A stretch of DNA of 10,310 nt from assembly GCA_945871545.1 (NCBI GenBank), contig CAMBWJ010000032.1, forward strand, positions 1 through 10,310, given 5' to 3'. This document shows, piece by piece, positions 1 through 6,994 of this stretch. Numbering within the stretch: the stretch's first letter is position 1; every line of letters starts with the position of its first letter. The stretch is from an uncultured Clostridia bacterium (GTDB lineage Bacteria; Bacillota_A; Clostridia; Christensenellales; Aristaeellaceae). The notes below the pieces were generated by a model. It was not told the origin of the DNA and did no database searches. It saw only the letters and a list, made by a program, of their open reading frames with translations. Position numbers and translations under genes: made by a program.

Positions 1-86
1 TGTCCACCATGGGCGAGGCCGCCAAGAAGTTCATCGCCAACTGGGAGAGCGAGAAGTATCGCAAGTCCCTGGCGGGCAAGAAGTAA
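1..86 (+). CDS. C-terminal end of an unidentified protein (partial)
   Basis: Only the last 27 codons are in the window, read in the frame starting at base 3 and ending at TAA 84-86. The visible peptide runs from STMGEAAKKFIANW to the end KYRKSLAGKK. It is Lys/Glu-rich and looks like a soluble amphipathic C-terminal helix with a basic tail. I do not recognise the family from this fragment. The reading frame is supported by the strong terminator starting 8 bases after the stop and by GC-rich third positions like those of the neighbouring genes. The next gene has its own promoter, so this is probably the last gene of a separate transcript. Confidence 0.7.
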   Translation, partial: STMGEAAKKFIANWESEKYRKSLAGKK

Positions 87-94
87 GCAAATTG

Positions 95-131
95 AAAATG
101 GGGGGAGCGCAGCTGCGCTCCCCCCATTTTT
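95..131 (+). terminator. Rho-independent terminator, perfect 36-bp palindrome
   Basis: Bases 95-112 and 113-130 are exact reverse complements (AAAATGGGGGGAGCGCAG and its complement). They form a GC-rich stem around a tiny AGCT turn, followed by TTTTT (127-131). The left arm starts with AAAA, so the structure could also terminate transcription on the minus strand. It closes the upstream partial gene. Confidence 0.9.
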
Positions 132-154
132 GGACGGCCATTAAGGCCCCGCCT

Positions 155-180
155 CCGCACGTTTCACCTGCACCGTGCGG
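155..180. repeat. 7-bp inverted repeat, possible hairpin of unknown role
   Basis: CCGCACG (155-161) and CGTGCGG (174-180) are exact complements separated by 12 bases. No T-run follows, so it is not an obvious terminator. It lies about 75 bases upstream of the -10 box of the rRNA-modification operon. Nothing else is recognised between 132 and 231. Confidence 0.35.
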
Positions 181-231
181 ATTGATTTGGATGACGGAAA
201 TGAATCGCGCAAGCCTTTAACCGTACTGCCC

Positions 232-260
232 TATGCAAAGTCTACTTTGCCTGCTATAAT
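232..260 (+). promoter_or_regulatory. Extended -10 promoter of the rRNA-modification operon
   Basis: A perfect TATAAT (255-260) is preceded by TG one base upstream (TGCTATAAT), the extended -10 form. At the 17-bp spacing the -35 box is weak (TATGCA, 232-237), which an extended -10 element can compensate for. The start codon at 295 lies about 30 bases downstream, giving a short leader. Confidence 0.75.
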
Positions 261-294
261 GAAAACAACATGAAGATGGGCGGAGGTGAGATGC

Positions 295-1017
295 ATGCGG
301 CTGGACAAGGCGCTCTCCCTGGCGGGCTACACCCGCTCGGAGGCGAAGACACTGATTGCGCGGGGGCGCGTGTGCGTCTCGGGCGAGCCTGTCCGGGATG
401 CGGGCAGGAGCGTGCAGCCCTGCGAGGTCACCCTGGACGGCAGTCCCATCGACGCGCATCAGGAGGTCTACCTGATGCTCCACAAGCCGGCGGGCGTGGT
501 GACGGCCACGGAGGACAAGCGCCTTCCCACGGTGGTCTCGCTGCTGCCGGAGGTTTACCAGCGGCGCAAGATCGGGCCGGTGGGGCGGCTCGACCGGGAC
601 GTGACGGGGCTGGTGCTGCTGACCACCGACGGCCAGCTGGCGCACCGGCTGATCTCGCCGCGCTGGAAGGCGGAGAAGCAGTACCGCGCGCGCTGCGAGG
701 GCGCGCTGGACGCGGATGACGTCGCGGCCTTTGCGGCGGGGCTGGAGCTTTCGGACTTCACGGCGGCCCCGGCGAAGCTGGAAATTCTGGAATCGGGGGA
801 AACCTCGCTGGCGGACGTGATTCTCACCGAGGGCAAGTTTCACCAGGTCAAGCGCATGTTCGCCGCGGTGGGGCACCCGCTGATTTCACTTCAGCGCCTG
901 CGCATCGGCTGCGTGGCGCTGGACGAGGCGCTCGCGCCCGGTCAGTTTCGCCGCCTGACGGAGACAGAGATCTCCGGCCTGAAGAAAATGAGCAATCTGG
1001 ATGGTAGTTGCATATGA
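295..1017 (+). CDS. rsuA: RsuA-family 16S rRNA pseudouridine synthase
   Basis: This 240-residue protein is a pseudouridine synthase of the RsuA/RluB/E/F family, which isomerises a uridine in rRNA. An N-terminal S4 RNA-binding domain covers about residues 1-48 (MRLDKALSLAGYTRSEAKTL). The catalytic motif GRLDRDVTGLVLLTTDG follows, with the nucleophilic Asp at residue 100. LISPRWKAEKQY and EGKFHQVKRMFAAVGHPL are further family signatures. The LISPRxxxEKxY stretch resembles RsuA, which makes pseudouridine 516 in E. coli 16S rRNA, more than the 23S enzymes; that assignment is inference. ATG 295 is chosen because GGAGGTG (282-288) sits 6 bases upstream. A GTG at 286 is in frame but lies inside that ribosome site. 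It is the first gene of a three-gene operon and its stop overlaps the next start as ATGA. Confidence 0.9.
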   Translation: MRLDKALSLAGYTRSEAKTLIARGRVCVSGEPVRDAGRSVQPCEVTLDGSPIDAHQEVYLMLHKPAGVVTATEDKRLPTVVSLLPEVYQRRKIGPVGRLDRDVTGLVLLTTDGQLAHRLISPRWKAEKQYRARCEGALDADDVAAFAAGLELSDFTAAPAKLEILESGETSLADVILTEGKFHQVKRMFAAVGHPLISLQRLRIGCVALDEALAPGQFRRLTETEISGLKKMSNLDGSCI

Positions 1018-1628
1018 CGGAGCATTATTACAGTGAAAATCCCGGCGTGGAGCACGATCTGCGGCAGGTGATCTTCGAGGTGCTGGATCTGCGCCTGACC
1101 TGCACCACCGATGCGGGGGTGTTCTCCCGGGACGGCCTGGACATGGGCACGCGCGTGCTGCTGGAGGCACTGCCGGAGCTGCACGGCCGGATACTGGATC
1201 TGGGCTGCGGCTGGGGCCCGGTGGGCACGGCGCTGGGCAGGAAGTATCCCGACGCGCAAATTGTGCTGACCGACGTGAACAGCCGCGCTGCGGAGCTGGC
1301 CGCGCGCAACCTTGCCTCCAACGGCGTGACGAATGCCACGGTGGTGCAGGGCGACGGCTTTGCGGCGGTGGAGGGAAAATTCGACGCCATCGTGCTGAAC
1401 CCGCCGATCCGCACGGGCAAGGCGGTGATCTACGCCATGTTTGCGGACGCGGCGGCCCATCTGAACCCGAGCGGCGCGCTGTACATCGTGATTCGCAAGC
1501 AGCAGGGCGCGGAGTCGGCGCAGAAGTACCTGAGTACGATCTACGGCGATGTGGAGCGCATCGCCCGTGAGAAGGGCTATTGGGTGCTCAGGTGTGCGGA
1601 GCCGGAGGCAAGGCATGAAGAAGAGTAG
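1014..1628 (+). CDS. RsmC-like class I SAM-dependent methyltransferase
   Basis: This 204-residue Rossmann-fold methyltransferase probably methylates guanine N2 in 16S rRNA. Motif I is LDLGCGWGPVG (residues 61-71), the SAM-binding glycine loop. The acidic ribose-binding residue is Asp87 in VLTDVNSRA. The catalytic/base-binding motif NPPI is at 129-132, followed by RTGK. These match the C-terminal catalytic half of E. coli RsmC and the single-domain Bacillus YbxB type. The length suits the short form, without the degenerate N-terminal domain of RsmC. ATG 1014 overlaps the TGA of the preceding gene (ATGA), implying translational coupling; a TTG at 1008 is a less likely start. Pairing with an RsuA enzyme puts two probable small-subunit rRNA modifiers in one operon. 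The exact target base is not shown by the sequence. Confidence 0.87.
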   Translation: MTEHYYSENPGVEHDLRQVIFEVLDLRLTCTTDAGVFSRDGLDMGTRVLLEALPELHGRILDLGCGWGPVGTALGRKYPDAQIVLTDVNSRAAELAARNLASNGVTNATVVQGDGFAAVEGKFDAIVLNPPIRTGKAVIYAMFADAAAHLNPSGALYIVIRKQQGAESAQKYLSTIYGDVERIAREKGYWVLRCAEPEARHEEE

Positions 1629-2142
1629 AAAGATGGCGCTCACGGGCATGCTGTGCGCGCTGGCGGTGGTGATTATGATGCTGGGCGGGGTCATCCCGCT
1701 GGCGACCTTCTGCTGTCCGGCGCTGGCGGGGCTGATGCTGATCCCGGTGTTCGTGGAGTGCGGCGAGAAGCTGAGCTGGTGCGCCTACGCAGCCATCGCT
1801 GCGTTGAGCCTGATCTTCTGCCCGGACAAGGAGGCCGCGCTGCTGCTGACCTTCATCGGCTACTATCCCATCCTGCGCTGGCGGCTGGATCAGCTGCGCA
1901 GCAGGCTTCTTCGGGTGGTCGCCAAGCTGGGCGTGTTCAACCTGGCGGTGCTCACCATGTACGCGCTGAGCATCCTCGTGCTGCAAATGGATCAGATTCT
2001 GCGGGAATATCAGGAGATGGGCCTTGCACTGACCGTCGCCTGCCTGCTGATCGGAAATATCACGCTGTTGCTCTACGACCGGCTGATCGCCATCATGACC
2101 GCGCTGTACGTGAACCGCCTGCGCGGACGGCTGATGAAGTAG
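1615..2142 (+). CDS. Small polytopic membrane protein, possibly ECF-transporter S-component-like
   Basis: This 175-residue, very hydrophobic protein has about five to six membrane segments. They lie roughly at residues 8-29, 33-47, 54-70, 73-87, 103-124 and 136-165, after a basic N-terminus (MKKSRKM). The charged loop CPDKEAALLLTFIGYYPILRW (68-89) is a recognisable signature of a family of uncharacterised Firmicutes membrane proteins. The size and topology resemble the substrate-binding S component of ECF vitamin transporters, but I cannot assign a substrate. ATG 1615 is preferred over upstream in-frame starts because GGAGG (1604-1608) lies 6 bases before it and the peptide then opens with a clean positive-inside helix. 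It overlaps the methyltransferase gene by 14 bp, so it is co-translated with the two rRNA modifiers. No functional link to them is evident. Confidence 0.8.
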   Translation: MKKSRKMALTGMLCALAVVIMMLGGVIPLATFCCPALAGLMLIPVFVECGEKLSWCAYAAIAALSLIFCPDKEAALLLTFIGYYPILRWRLDQLRSRLLRVVAKLGVFNLAVLTMYALSILVLQMDQILREYQEMGLALTVACLLIGNITLLLYDRLIAIMTALYVNRLRGRLMK

Positions 2143-2152
2143 AGCCAAAATG

Positions 2153-2187
2153 AACCCCTGCATGACGCTGCGTCATGCAGGGGTTTT
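2153..2187 (+). terminator. Strong terminator between convergent operons
   Basis: A perfect 15-bp stem (AACCCCTGCATGACG, 2153-2167, with its complement 2171-2185) closes on a CTG loop and runs into TTTT (2184-2187). It begins 10 bases after the stop of the membrane-protein gene. The convergent pump gene ends at 2249. On the minus strand the 3' flank reads TTCATTTT, so it may serve both directions, less efficiently for the pump. Confidence 0.92.
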
Positions 2188-2248
2188 GTCATATGCCGCG
2201 CGGGGAATCAGAACTCCTCGGCGGCCCCGGGCTTGCTTCTCCGGCAGG

Positions 2249-5200
2249 TCAGGGCTTCTCCGCGCCGCTTCCGGGCAAGGCGGGCGCGTCGCCGTCAAAG
2301 CCCTCGCGCTTCATACCGGCGGCCTCCTTCATCATCTCGATCTCGCGGGCCTTCATTTTATTGCCGTTGAACAGGTCGTAGAGCACGGGCACCACGAACA
2401 GCGTCATCAGCGTGGCGTAGCTCAGGCCGCCGATGGTGACCACGGCCATGGGCTGCATCATCTCCGCGCCCATGCCGGTGCCCAGGGCCATGGTGCTCAT
2501 GCCCAGGATGGTGGTCAGGGCCGTCATCAGGATCGGGCGCAGGCGCACGCGGCCGGTTTCGATGAGCGCGTCGCGCTTGGACATGCCGCCGATGCGCAGC
2601 TGGTTCACGCTGTCGATGAACACGATGCCGTTGTTGACCACTACGCCGGAGAGCACCAGGAAGCCCAGCATGGCAACCAGCGAGAGATCCATGCCGGTGA
2701 GAATCAGCGCCAGCAGACCGCCGGTGAAGGCCAGCGGAATGGTGAACAGCACGATGATCGGCGACTTGAAGGACTGGAACTGGGCCACCATGATCAGGAA
2801 GATGAACAGCACGGCGACGATGAGCATGGTGCTCAGGTCGCTCATGTAGCCCATGACGGTCTCGTTTTCGCCGGAGATGGCCACTTCGCAGCCCTCGGGC
2901 GGCTGGTAGTCAACAAGCAGCGCCTCCAGATCCCGCTGCACCAGGTTGGCGCTGTAACCGTCGGATACGTCGAAGCTGACGGAAACGGTGCGCTTCTGGT
3001 TGGCGCGGCGAATGCTGGCGAGACTCTCGCCCTCGGCGATGGTGGCGATGTCGCCGATGCGCACAAATTTGGTGGAGCCAGCGGAGCTGACCTCGATCTC
3101 CATGTCCATCAGGTCGTTGGGTGTGAGGTCGCCGTTGCGGTCCTCGGAGACGTAGATGGTGTAGTCCCTGCCGTCCAGCGTGGCCTCGGTCAGCTCCACC
3201 GCGCCGTAGAGGCGCTGGGCCACGTACTGGTACACCTGGGCCACGGACAGGGAATTGTCGCTGGCCAGTTCCTTGTCCACGGTGATGGCCAGCTTGGGCT
3301 CGGCGGACTCGGAGCCGTCGTCGATGTTCTCCGCGCCGTCCACGCGGGCGCACAGCGCGGCCACGTCGGTGGCGGCGGCGCGCAGGGAGTCGATGTCGTC
3401 GCCGGTGACGTCGACGGAGATGCCGCTGCCCGCCATGGCGCTCATGTCCATGGTGCTCTCCTTGGCGGAGAAGACCACGCCCTCGCCGTCCGCCCACTCG
3501 GCGGCGGCTGCGTTGAGATCGGCCACGATGTCGGCGTTGGTGCGGCCGTCTTCCGGCGCAACCAGCAGGTAGTAGGAGTAGGTGGAGCCGCTGCCCATGC
3601 TGCTCATCAGCGACATGCCGTCGCCGGAGAGGGCCACGTCGTTCACGCCCTCCACGTCCATGGCGCGCTCCATCAGGCGCAGGGCGATCTGCTGCTGTGC
3701 GCTCTCGGAGATGCCTTCATCCTTGAAGCTCAGCGTGGCGCTCATCTGCGCGGAATTGACGCTGGGCATGAAGGAGACGCCCATGTCCTTGACCTGGTAG
3801 GCGCTGAACGCCAGCAGTCCCACCGCCAGCAGCAGCACCAGCAGCCGCACATGCAGCGCCCCGCGCAGCAGGACGGTGTAGCCCTTCTGAATCTTCGAGA
3901 AGATGCGCTGCTTCCGGGGCTTCGACTTCCTGAACAGCGCCGCCGAGGCGGAGGGCACCACGGTCATGGCCACCACCAGGCTGGCCAGCAGCGAGAAGGC
4001 GATGGTCAGGCCCATGTCGCTGAACAGGTCGCGGGCCATGCCCTGTACGAACACCACCGGCAGGAACACGCAGATTGTGGTCAGGGTGGAGGCGAACAGC
4101 GCTCCGGCAACCTGGTTCACGCCCCGGATGCTGGCGGTGAGGATGGGCAGGCCCTCCTCGTCGCGCAGGCGGTAGATGTTTTCGATGGATACGATGGAGT
4201 TGTCCACCAGCATGCCCACGCCCAGCGCCAGACCCGACAGGGACATGACGTTCAGCGTGATGCCGCTGAAGTACATGCACACGAAGGCCACGACCACGCT
4301 GGTGGGGATCGAAATGGCCACGATCAGCGTGGGCCGCCAGTCCAGCAGGAACAGAAGCAGGATGGCGATGGCCAGGATGCCGCCGTAGAGCAGGTTGCTG
4401 AGCACGGAGTCGATGATCAGCTCGATGTAGTCGCCCTGGTTCATCATCTCAACAACGTGCAGGTTCGGGTTTTCCGCCATCAGGCGCTCGCTCTCGGCGG
4501 TGATGTTCTTCGCGACCTCGGCGGTGGAGGCGGTGGACTGCTTCTCGAAGGACAGCATCACGCCGTTCTCGCCGTTCACCAGCGTGAACAGGTCGGCGCT
4601 GTTGTCGCTGATCTCCACGCTGGCCACGTCCAGCAGGCGGATGTCATCCACGCTGTCCAGACCCAGGTGCATCAGCTTCACCTGCTTCAGCTCCGCAAGG
4701 GAGGCAAACTCCGTGCCGATGCTGACCAGATAGCGGTCGTCGCCGTTGGAGACGTAGCCTGCGGGCAGATCGAGGTTCTGGGAGCCGAGGATGGCGGAGA
4801 TGGTCTGGGTGGTGATGATGCCGTCGATGCCGGCGTTCTCCAATGCCTCGTCGCGATTCTCAGTAAACTCGTTCCAGGCCTCGGCCAGTTCGTCCTCGCC
4901 CTCGCGTAGGGCGGAGGATGCCTCGGCAAAGGCGCTCTCGGCCTGTGCGCGCGCGTCCAGCAGCTGCTGCCGGGCCTCGGCAAGGTTGGTGTCCTCGGTC
5001 ACGCCCTCGATCATGCCGCCGGGCAGGACGCCCCGGTTGAGCTTGTCCAGCATGGTATCGATGCTGGCGATTCCGGCCTCCAATTGGGTCACGGCACTCT
5101 GGGCCTGGGCGTACTGCGCATTCAGCGTGTCGTCATCGGAGATCAGCAGGTAGGCCCTGTACGCGTCGCTGTCCTTCACGGCGGCGATCTGCTGATCCAG

Positions 5201-6994
5201 CGCCGCGATCTGGGAAACGATCGCCTCGCGGTCGCCGCTGCCCTCGATGGCCTGAGTCAGCTCGGCGATCTCCGCATCCAGCTCGGCAATGCGCGCCTCG
5301 CAGAGGGCGATCTGCTTGCGGGCCTCGTCGATCCGGCCCTGCACGGCGATCTCGCCGCCGTCCAGCAGCGCCAGGGAATCCTTCGCCTCCTCCAGCGCCG
5401 CGCTCTGCTTGTTCAGCGTCTCCCGCAGCGCGTCGTGGCGGGCGGACAGCGCGTCCACATCGGCCCGGGCGGCTTCGAGGATCGCCTGCTCGGCGGCCAG
5501 CTGCGCGCGCAGCTCCTCCAGCGTCGCGCCCTCGGCGCGCGCGGAACCGCCCAGCAGCAGCGCCAGAAGCTCGGTCGGCTCCCCGGCCTCCGCCGCGCGG
5601 GTGGCATCCACCACCGCCTCCATGGTGGGTGTGGCGGTGATTTCGATGGTGGGCGCGAGGCTTGCTTCGGCTTCAGGGGTGGCGGTCGCGTCGGGCTCGG
5701 GGGTATCGGTGGGAATCGGGGTATCGGTGGGCGCGGCGGTGGCCTGGGCCTTCTCCAGCGCCTCGATCTGGGCACTCAGGCTGTCAACCTTCCGCTGTGC
5801 TTCGTCGCGGCTGTTGATGGCGGTCTCCAGCTGGCTGCGCACGCCGGAGAGCTCGGCTTCGTTGGCGGTGATGTCGCTCTCCAACTGGGCGATGGTTGCC
5901 TTCAGCGACTCCGCGTCCAGCAGCAGCAGATCCTCGATGTACTTCTCCTGCGCGGCCTTCAGATTGGCCTGCTCCTGGCGGGCCTTCTGCGCGTCCTCCA
6001 GCTGCCTGAGCAGCGCGTCGGAGGGCTGCTCTCCGTCCAGCGCGTCCAGCTGAGCCTGCAGCGCGTCGCGCTGGGCCTCCAGAGCGCTCAGGGTCTCGGC
6101 CACCTGTTTAAACTGCGCCTTTTCTTCATCAGACATGTTCACCATGCCCTCGAGCTGCGCAAGCGCCGCCTGCGCGCTCTCCAGCTGGGCGCTCAGCTCC
6201 GCGCGCTGGGCGCTGAGTTGCCCGATGGCCCCGGGGAGCTGGGCGCTGCCCGCCTCGATGGAGGCCAGACCCTCGTCGATCTGGGCGAGGGTGCTCTCAC
6301 GCATGCGGCCCAGCTGGGACTTGCCCGAGGAGAGCTTGCTCTGTGCCTCCTTCAACTGATCCTCCACGTCGGCCAGCTCCTCGTCCACCTCCCGGAGGAT
6401 GGCGCTGTTCAGCGCGTCGATGCGGCTCTGCTCGATGGTGACGTCCACCTGCTGGGTCAGGACGCCGGAGGCGGTGACGCGGGCCACGCCGTCCACGGCC
6501 TCGTACTTGGACACCAGCGTGTCCTCCACGTAGTCGGACAGCTCGTAGAGATCCGCGCCGTCCAGCGACACCGTGGCGACGCTCACCGGCAGCATGTCCG
6601 GGTTCAGCTTCATCACCACCGGCGTGCCGATGGAATCGTCCCAGTCGCCCTCCAGCAGGTCGATCTGGGAGGAGATTTCCAGCAGCGCGGCGTTCATGTC
6701 CGCACCATTTTCGTACTCCAACACCACCAGCGACAGGTTCTCGCTGGAGGTGGAGTTGACGTTCTTCACGTCCGTCAGGGTGGAGAAAGCTGCCTCCAGC
6801 GGGCGGGTCACGTCGCTCTCCACGCGCTCGGGGGTCGCGCCCACATAGCTGGTGTAGACGATGACGTAGGGCAGGTCCATGCTGGGCAGCAGGTCCGTGG
6901 TCATGTTCTGGAAGGAAATCACGCCCAGCGCGATCACCAGGATGATGCCCACGATGACGGTATAGGGCTTTTTGACACTGAATTTGGCTAGCAT
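2249..6994 (-). CDS. RND-family efflux permease with a ~525-residue coiled-coil insert
   Basis: This 1581-residue AcrB/HAE-like transporter probably exports hydrophobic compounds using the ion gradient. Twelve membrane helices are visible: TM1 at about 10-28, TM2-6 at 862-1018, TM7 at 1049-1066 and TM8-12 at 1388-1540. Two extracytoplasmic loops follow TM1 and TM7. The family ends near 1050 residues; the excess is one insert (about 197-722), rich in Ala/Glu/Leu/Gln heptads. It falls between VDVTIEQSRIDALNS and GIITTQTISAILGSQNLDLPAGYV, which would be contiguous in a normal pump. Mid-insert is a Thr/Pro-rich linker (418-458). TM4 has VDNSIV (Asp931-Asn932) where AcrB has Asp-Asp, and TM10 has VNNGIV where AcrB has its essential Lys; such Asn forms occur in Gram-positive relatives. 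TTCCTCC (7003-7009, complement strand) provides a GGAGGAA ribosome site 8 bases before ATG. The start overlaps the MarR stop by 7 bp. No adaptor gene is adjacent. Confidence 0.93.
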   Translation of the reverse strand: MLAKFSVKKPYTVIVGIILVIALGVISFQNMTTDLLPSMDLPYVIVYTSYVGATPERVESDVTRPLEAAFSTLTDVKNVNSTSSENLSLVVLEYENGADMNAALLEISSQIDLLEGDWDDSIGTPVVMKLNPDMLPVSVATVSLDGADLYELSDYVEDTLVSKYEAVDGVARVTASGVLTQQVDVTIEQSRIDALNSAILREVDEELADVEDQLKEAQSKLSSGKSQLGRMRESTLAQIDEGLASIEAGSAQLPGAIGQLSAQRAELSAQLESAQAALAQLEGMVNMSDEEKAQFKQVAETLSALEAQRDALQAQLDALDGEQPSDALLRQLEDAQKARQEQANLKAAQEKYIEDLLLLDAESLKATIAQLESDITANEAELSGVRSQLETAINSRDEAQRKVDSLSAQIEALEKAQATAAPTDTPIPTDTPEPDATATPEAEASLAPTIEITATPTMEAVVDATRAAEAGEPTELLALLLGGSARAEGATLEELRAQLAAEQAILEAARADVDALSARHDALRETLNKQSAALEEAKDSLALLDGGEIAVQGRIDEARKQIALCEARIAELDAEIAELTQAIEGSGDREAIVSQIAALDQQIAAVKDSDAYRAYLLISDDDTLNAQYAQAQSAVTQLEAGIASIDTMLDKLNRGVLPGGMIEGVTEDTNLAEARQQLLDARAQAESAFAEASSALREGEDELAEAWNEFTENRDEALENAGIDGIITTQTISAILGSQNLDLPAGYVSNGDDRYLVSIGTEFASLAELKQVKLMHLGLDSVDDIRLLDVASVEISDNSADLFTLVNGENGVMLSFEKQSTASTAEVAKNITAESERLMAENPNLHVVEMMNQGDYIELIIDSVLSNLLYGGILAIAILLLFLLDWRPTLIVAISIPTSVVVAFVCMYFSGITLNVMSLSGLALGVGMLVDNSIVSIENIYRLRDEEGLPILTASIRGVNQVAGALFASTLTTICVFLPVVFVQGMARDLFSDMGLTIAFSLLASLVVAMTVVPSASAALFRKSKPRKQRIFSKIQKGYTVLLRGALHVRLLVLLLAVGLLAFSAYQVKDMGVSFMPSVNSAQMSATLSFKDEGISESAQQQIALRLMERAMDVEGVNDVALSGDGMSLMSSMGSGSTYSYYLLVAPEDGRTNADIVADLNAAAAEWADGEGVVFSAKESTMDMSAMAGSGISVDVTGDDIDSLRAAATDVAALCARVDGAENIDDGSESAEPKLAITVDKELASDNSLSVAQVYQYVAQRLYGAVELTEATLDGRDYTIYVSEDRNGDLTPNDLMDMEIEVSSAGSTKFVRIGDIATIAEGESLASIRRANQKRTVSVSFDVSDGYSANLVQRDLEALLVDYQPPEGCEVAISGENETVMGYMSDLSTMLIVAVLFIFLIMVAQFQSFKSPIIVLFTIPLAFTGGLLALILTGMDLSLVAMLGFLVLSGVVVNNGIVFIDSVNQLRIGGMSKRDALIETGRVRLRPILMTALTTILGMSTMALGTGMGAEMMQPMAVVTIGGLSYATLMTLFVVPVLYDLFNGNKMKAREIEMMKEAAGMKREGFDGDAPALPGSGAEKP
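4829..6406 (-). other. Coiled-coil insert within the RND pump
   Basis: Residues about 197-722 of the pump are almost entirely long amphipathic helix with recurrent heptads (for example QLESAQAALAQLEGM, EELRAQLAAEQAILEAAR, ARIAELDAEIAEL). Arm 1 covers about 200-417 and arm 2 about 490-720, separated by the Thr/Pro linker. Only a few helix breaks (Gly/Pro near 254-256, 321-325, 585-588 and 656-660) interrupt it. An antiparallel hairpin leaving the docking side of the pump is the simplest reading, but the fold is inferred from sequence pattern only. Confidence 0.8.
5621..5743 (-). other. Thr/Pro-rich linker with 18-bp DNA repeat
   Basis: Residues 418-458 of the pump are Thr/Pro/Ala/Glu-rich and contain PTDTPI followed by PTDTPE. 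In DNA, the 13-mer GGGTATCGGTGGG occurs at 5701-5713 and again at 5719-5731, a period of 18 bp, so the linker can probably expand or contract by slippage. Such linkers are extended and often exposed outside the cell. It lies at the expected tip of the coiled-coil hairpin. About 15 residues further on is a short hydrophobic stretch, LLALLLGGSARAEG (476-489). Confidence 0.75.

Noticed and set aside
1008..1013. TTG start for the methyltransferase
   Set aside because: The in-frame ATG at 1014 gives the common ATGA stop/start overlap, and the extra two residues add nothing to the domain.
942..1694. 250-codon minus-strand frame across the methyltransferase gene
   Set aside because: It is antisense to three overlapping plus-strand genes with clear motifs. 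Its product is His/Arg-rich and unrecognisable.
2150..4909. 919-codon open frame on the plus strand opposite the RND pump
   Set aside because: It is a GC-driven antisense frame. Its translation is dominated by His/Gly/Gln/Asp/Val with no domains, while the minus strand encodes clear RND motifs across the whole stretch.
5701..5731. CRISPR or tandem-repeat array
   Set aside because: There are only two copies of a 13-mer at 18-bp period, in frame inside the pump gene and explained by its PTDTPx peptide repeat.
5084..6991. 635-codon open frame on the plus strand opposite the coiled-coil insert
   Set aside because: It is the mirror of the Ala/Leu/Gln/Glu-rich coiled coil: low-complexity Leu/Gly/Gln/Arg sequence, no ribosome site, no recognisable domain.
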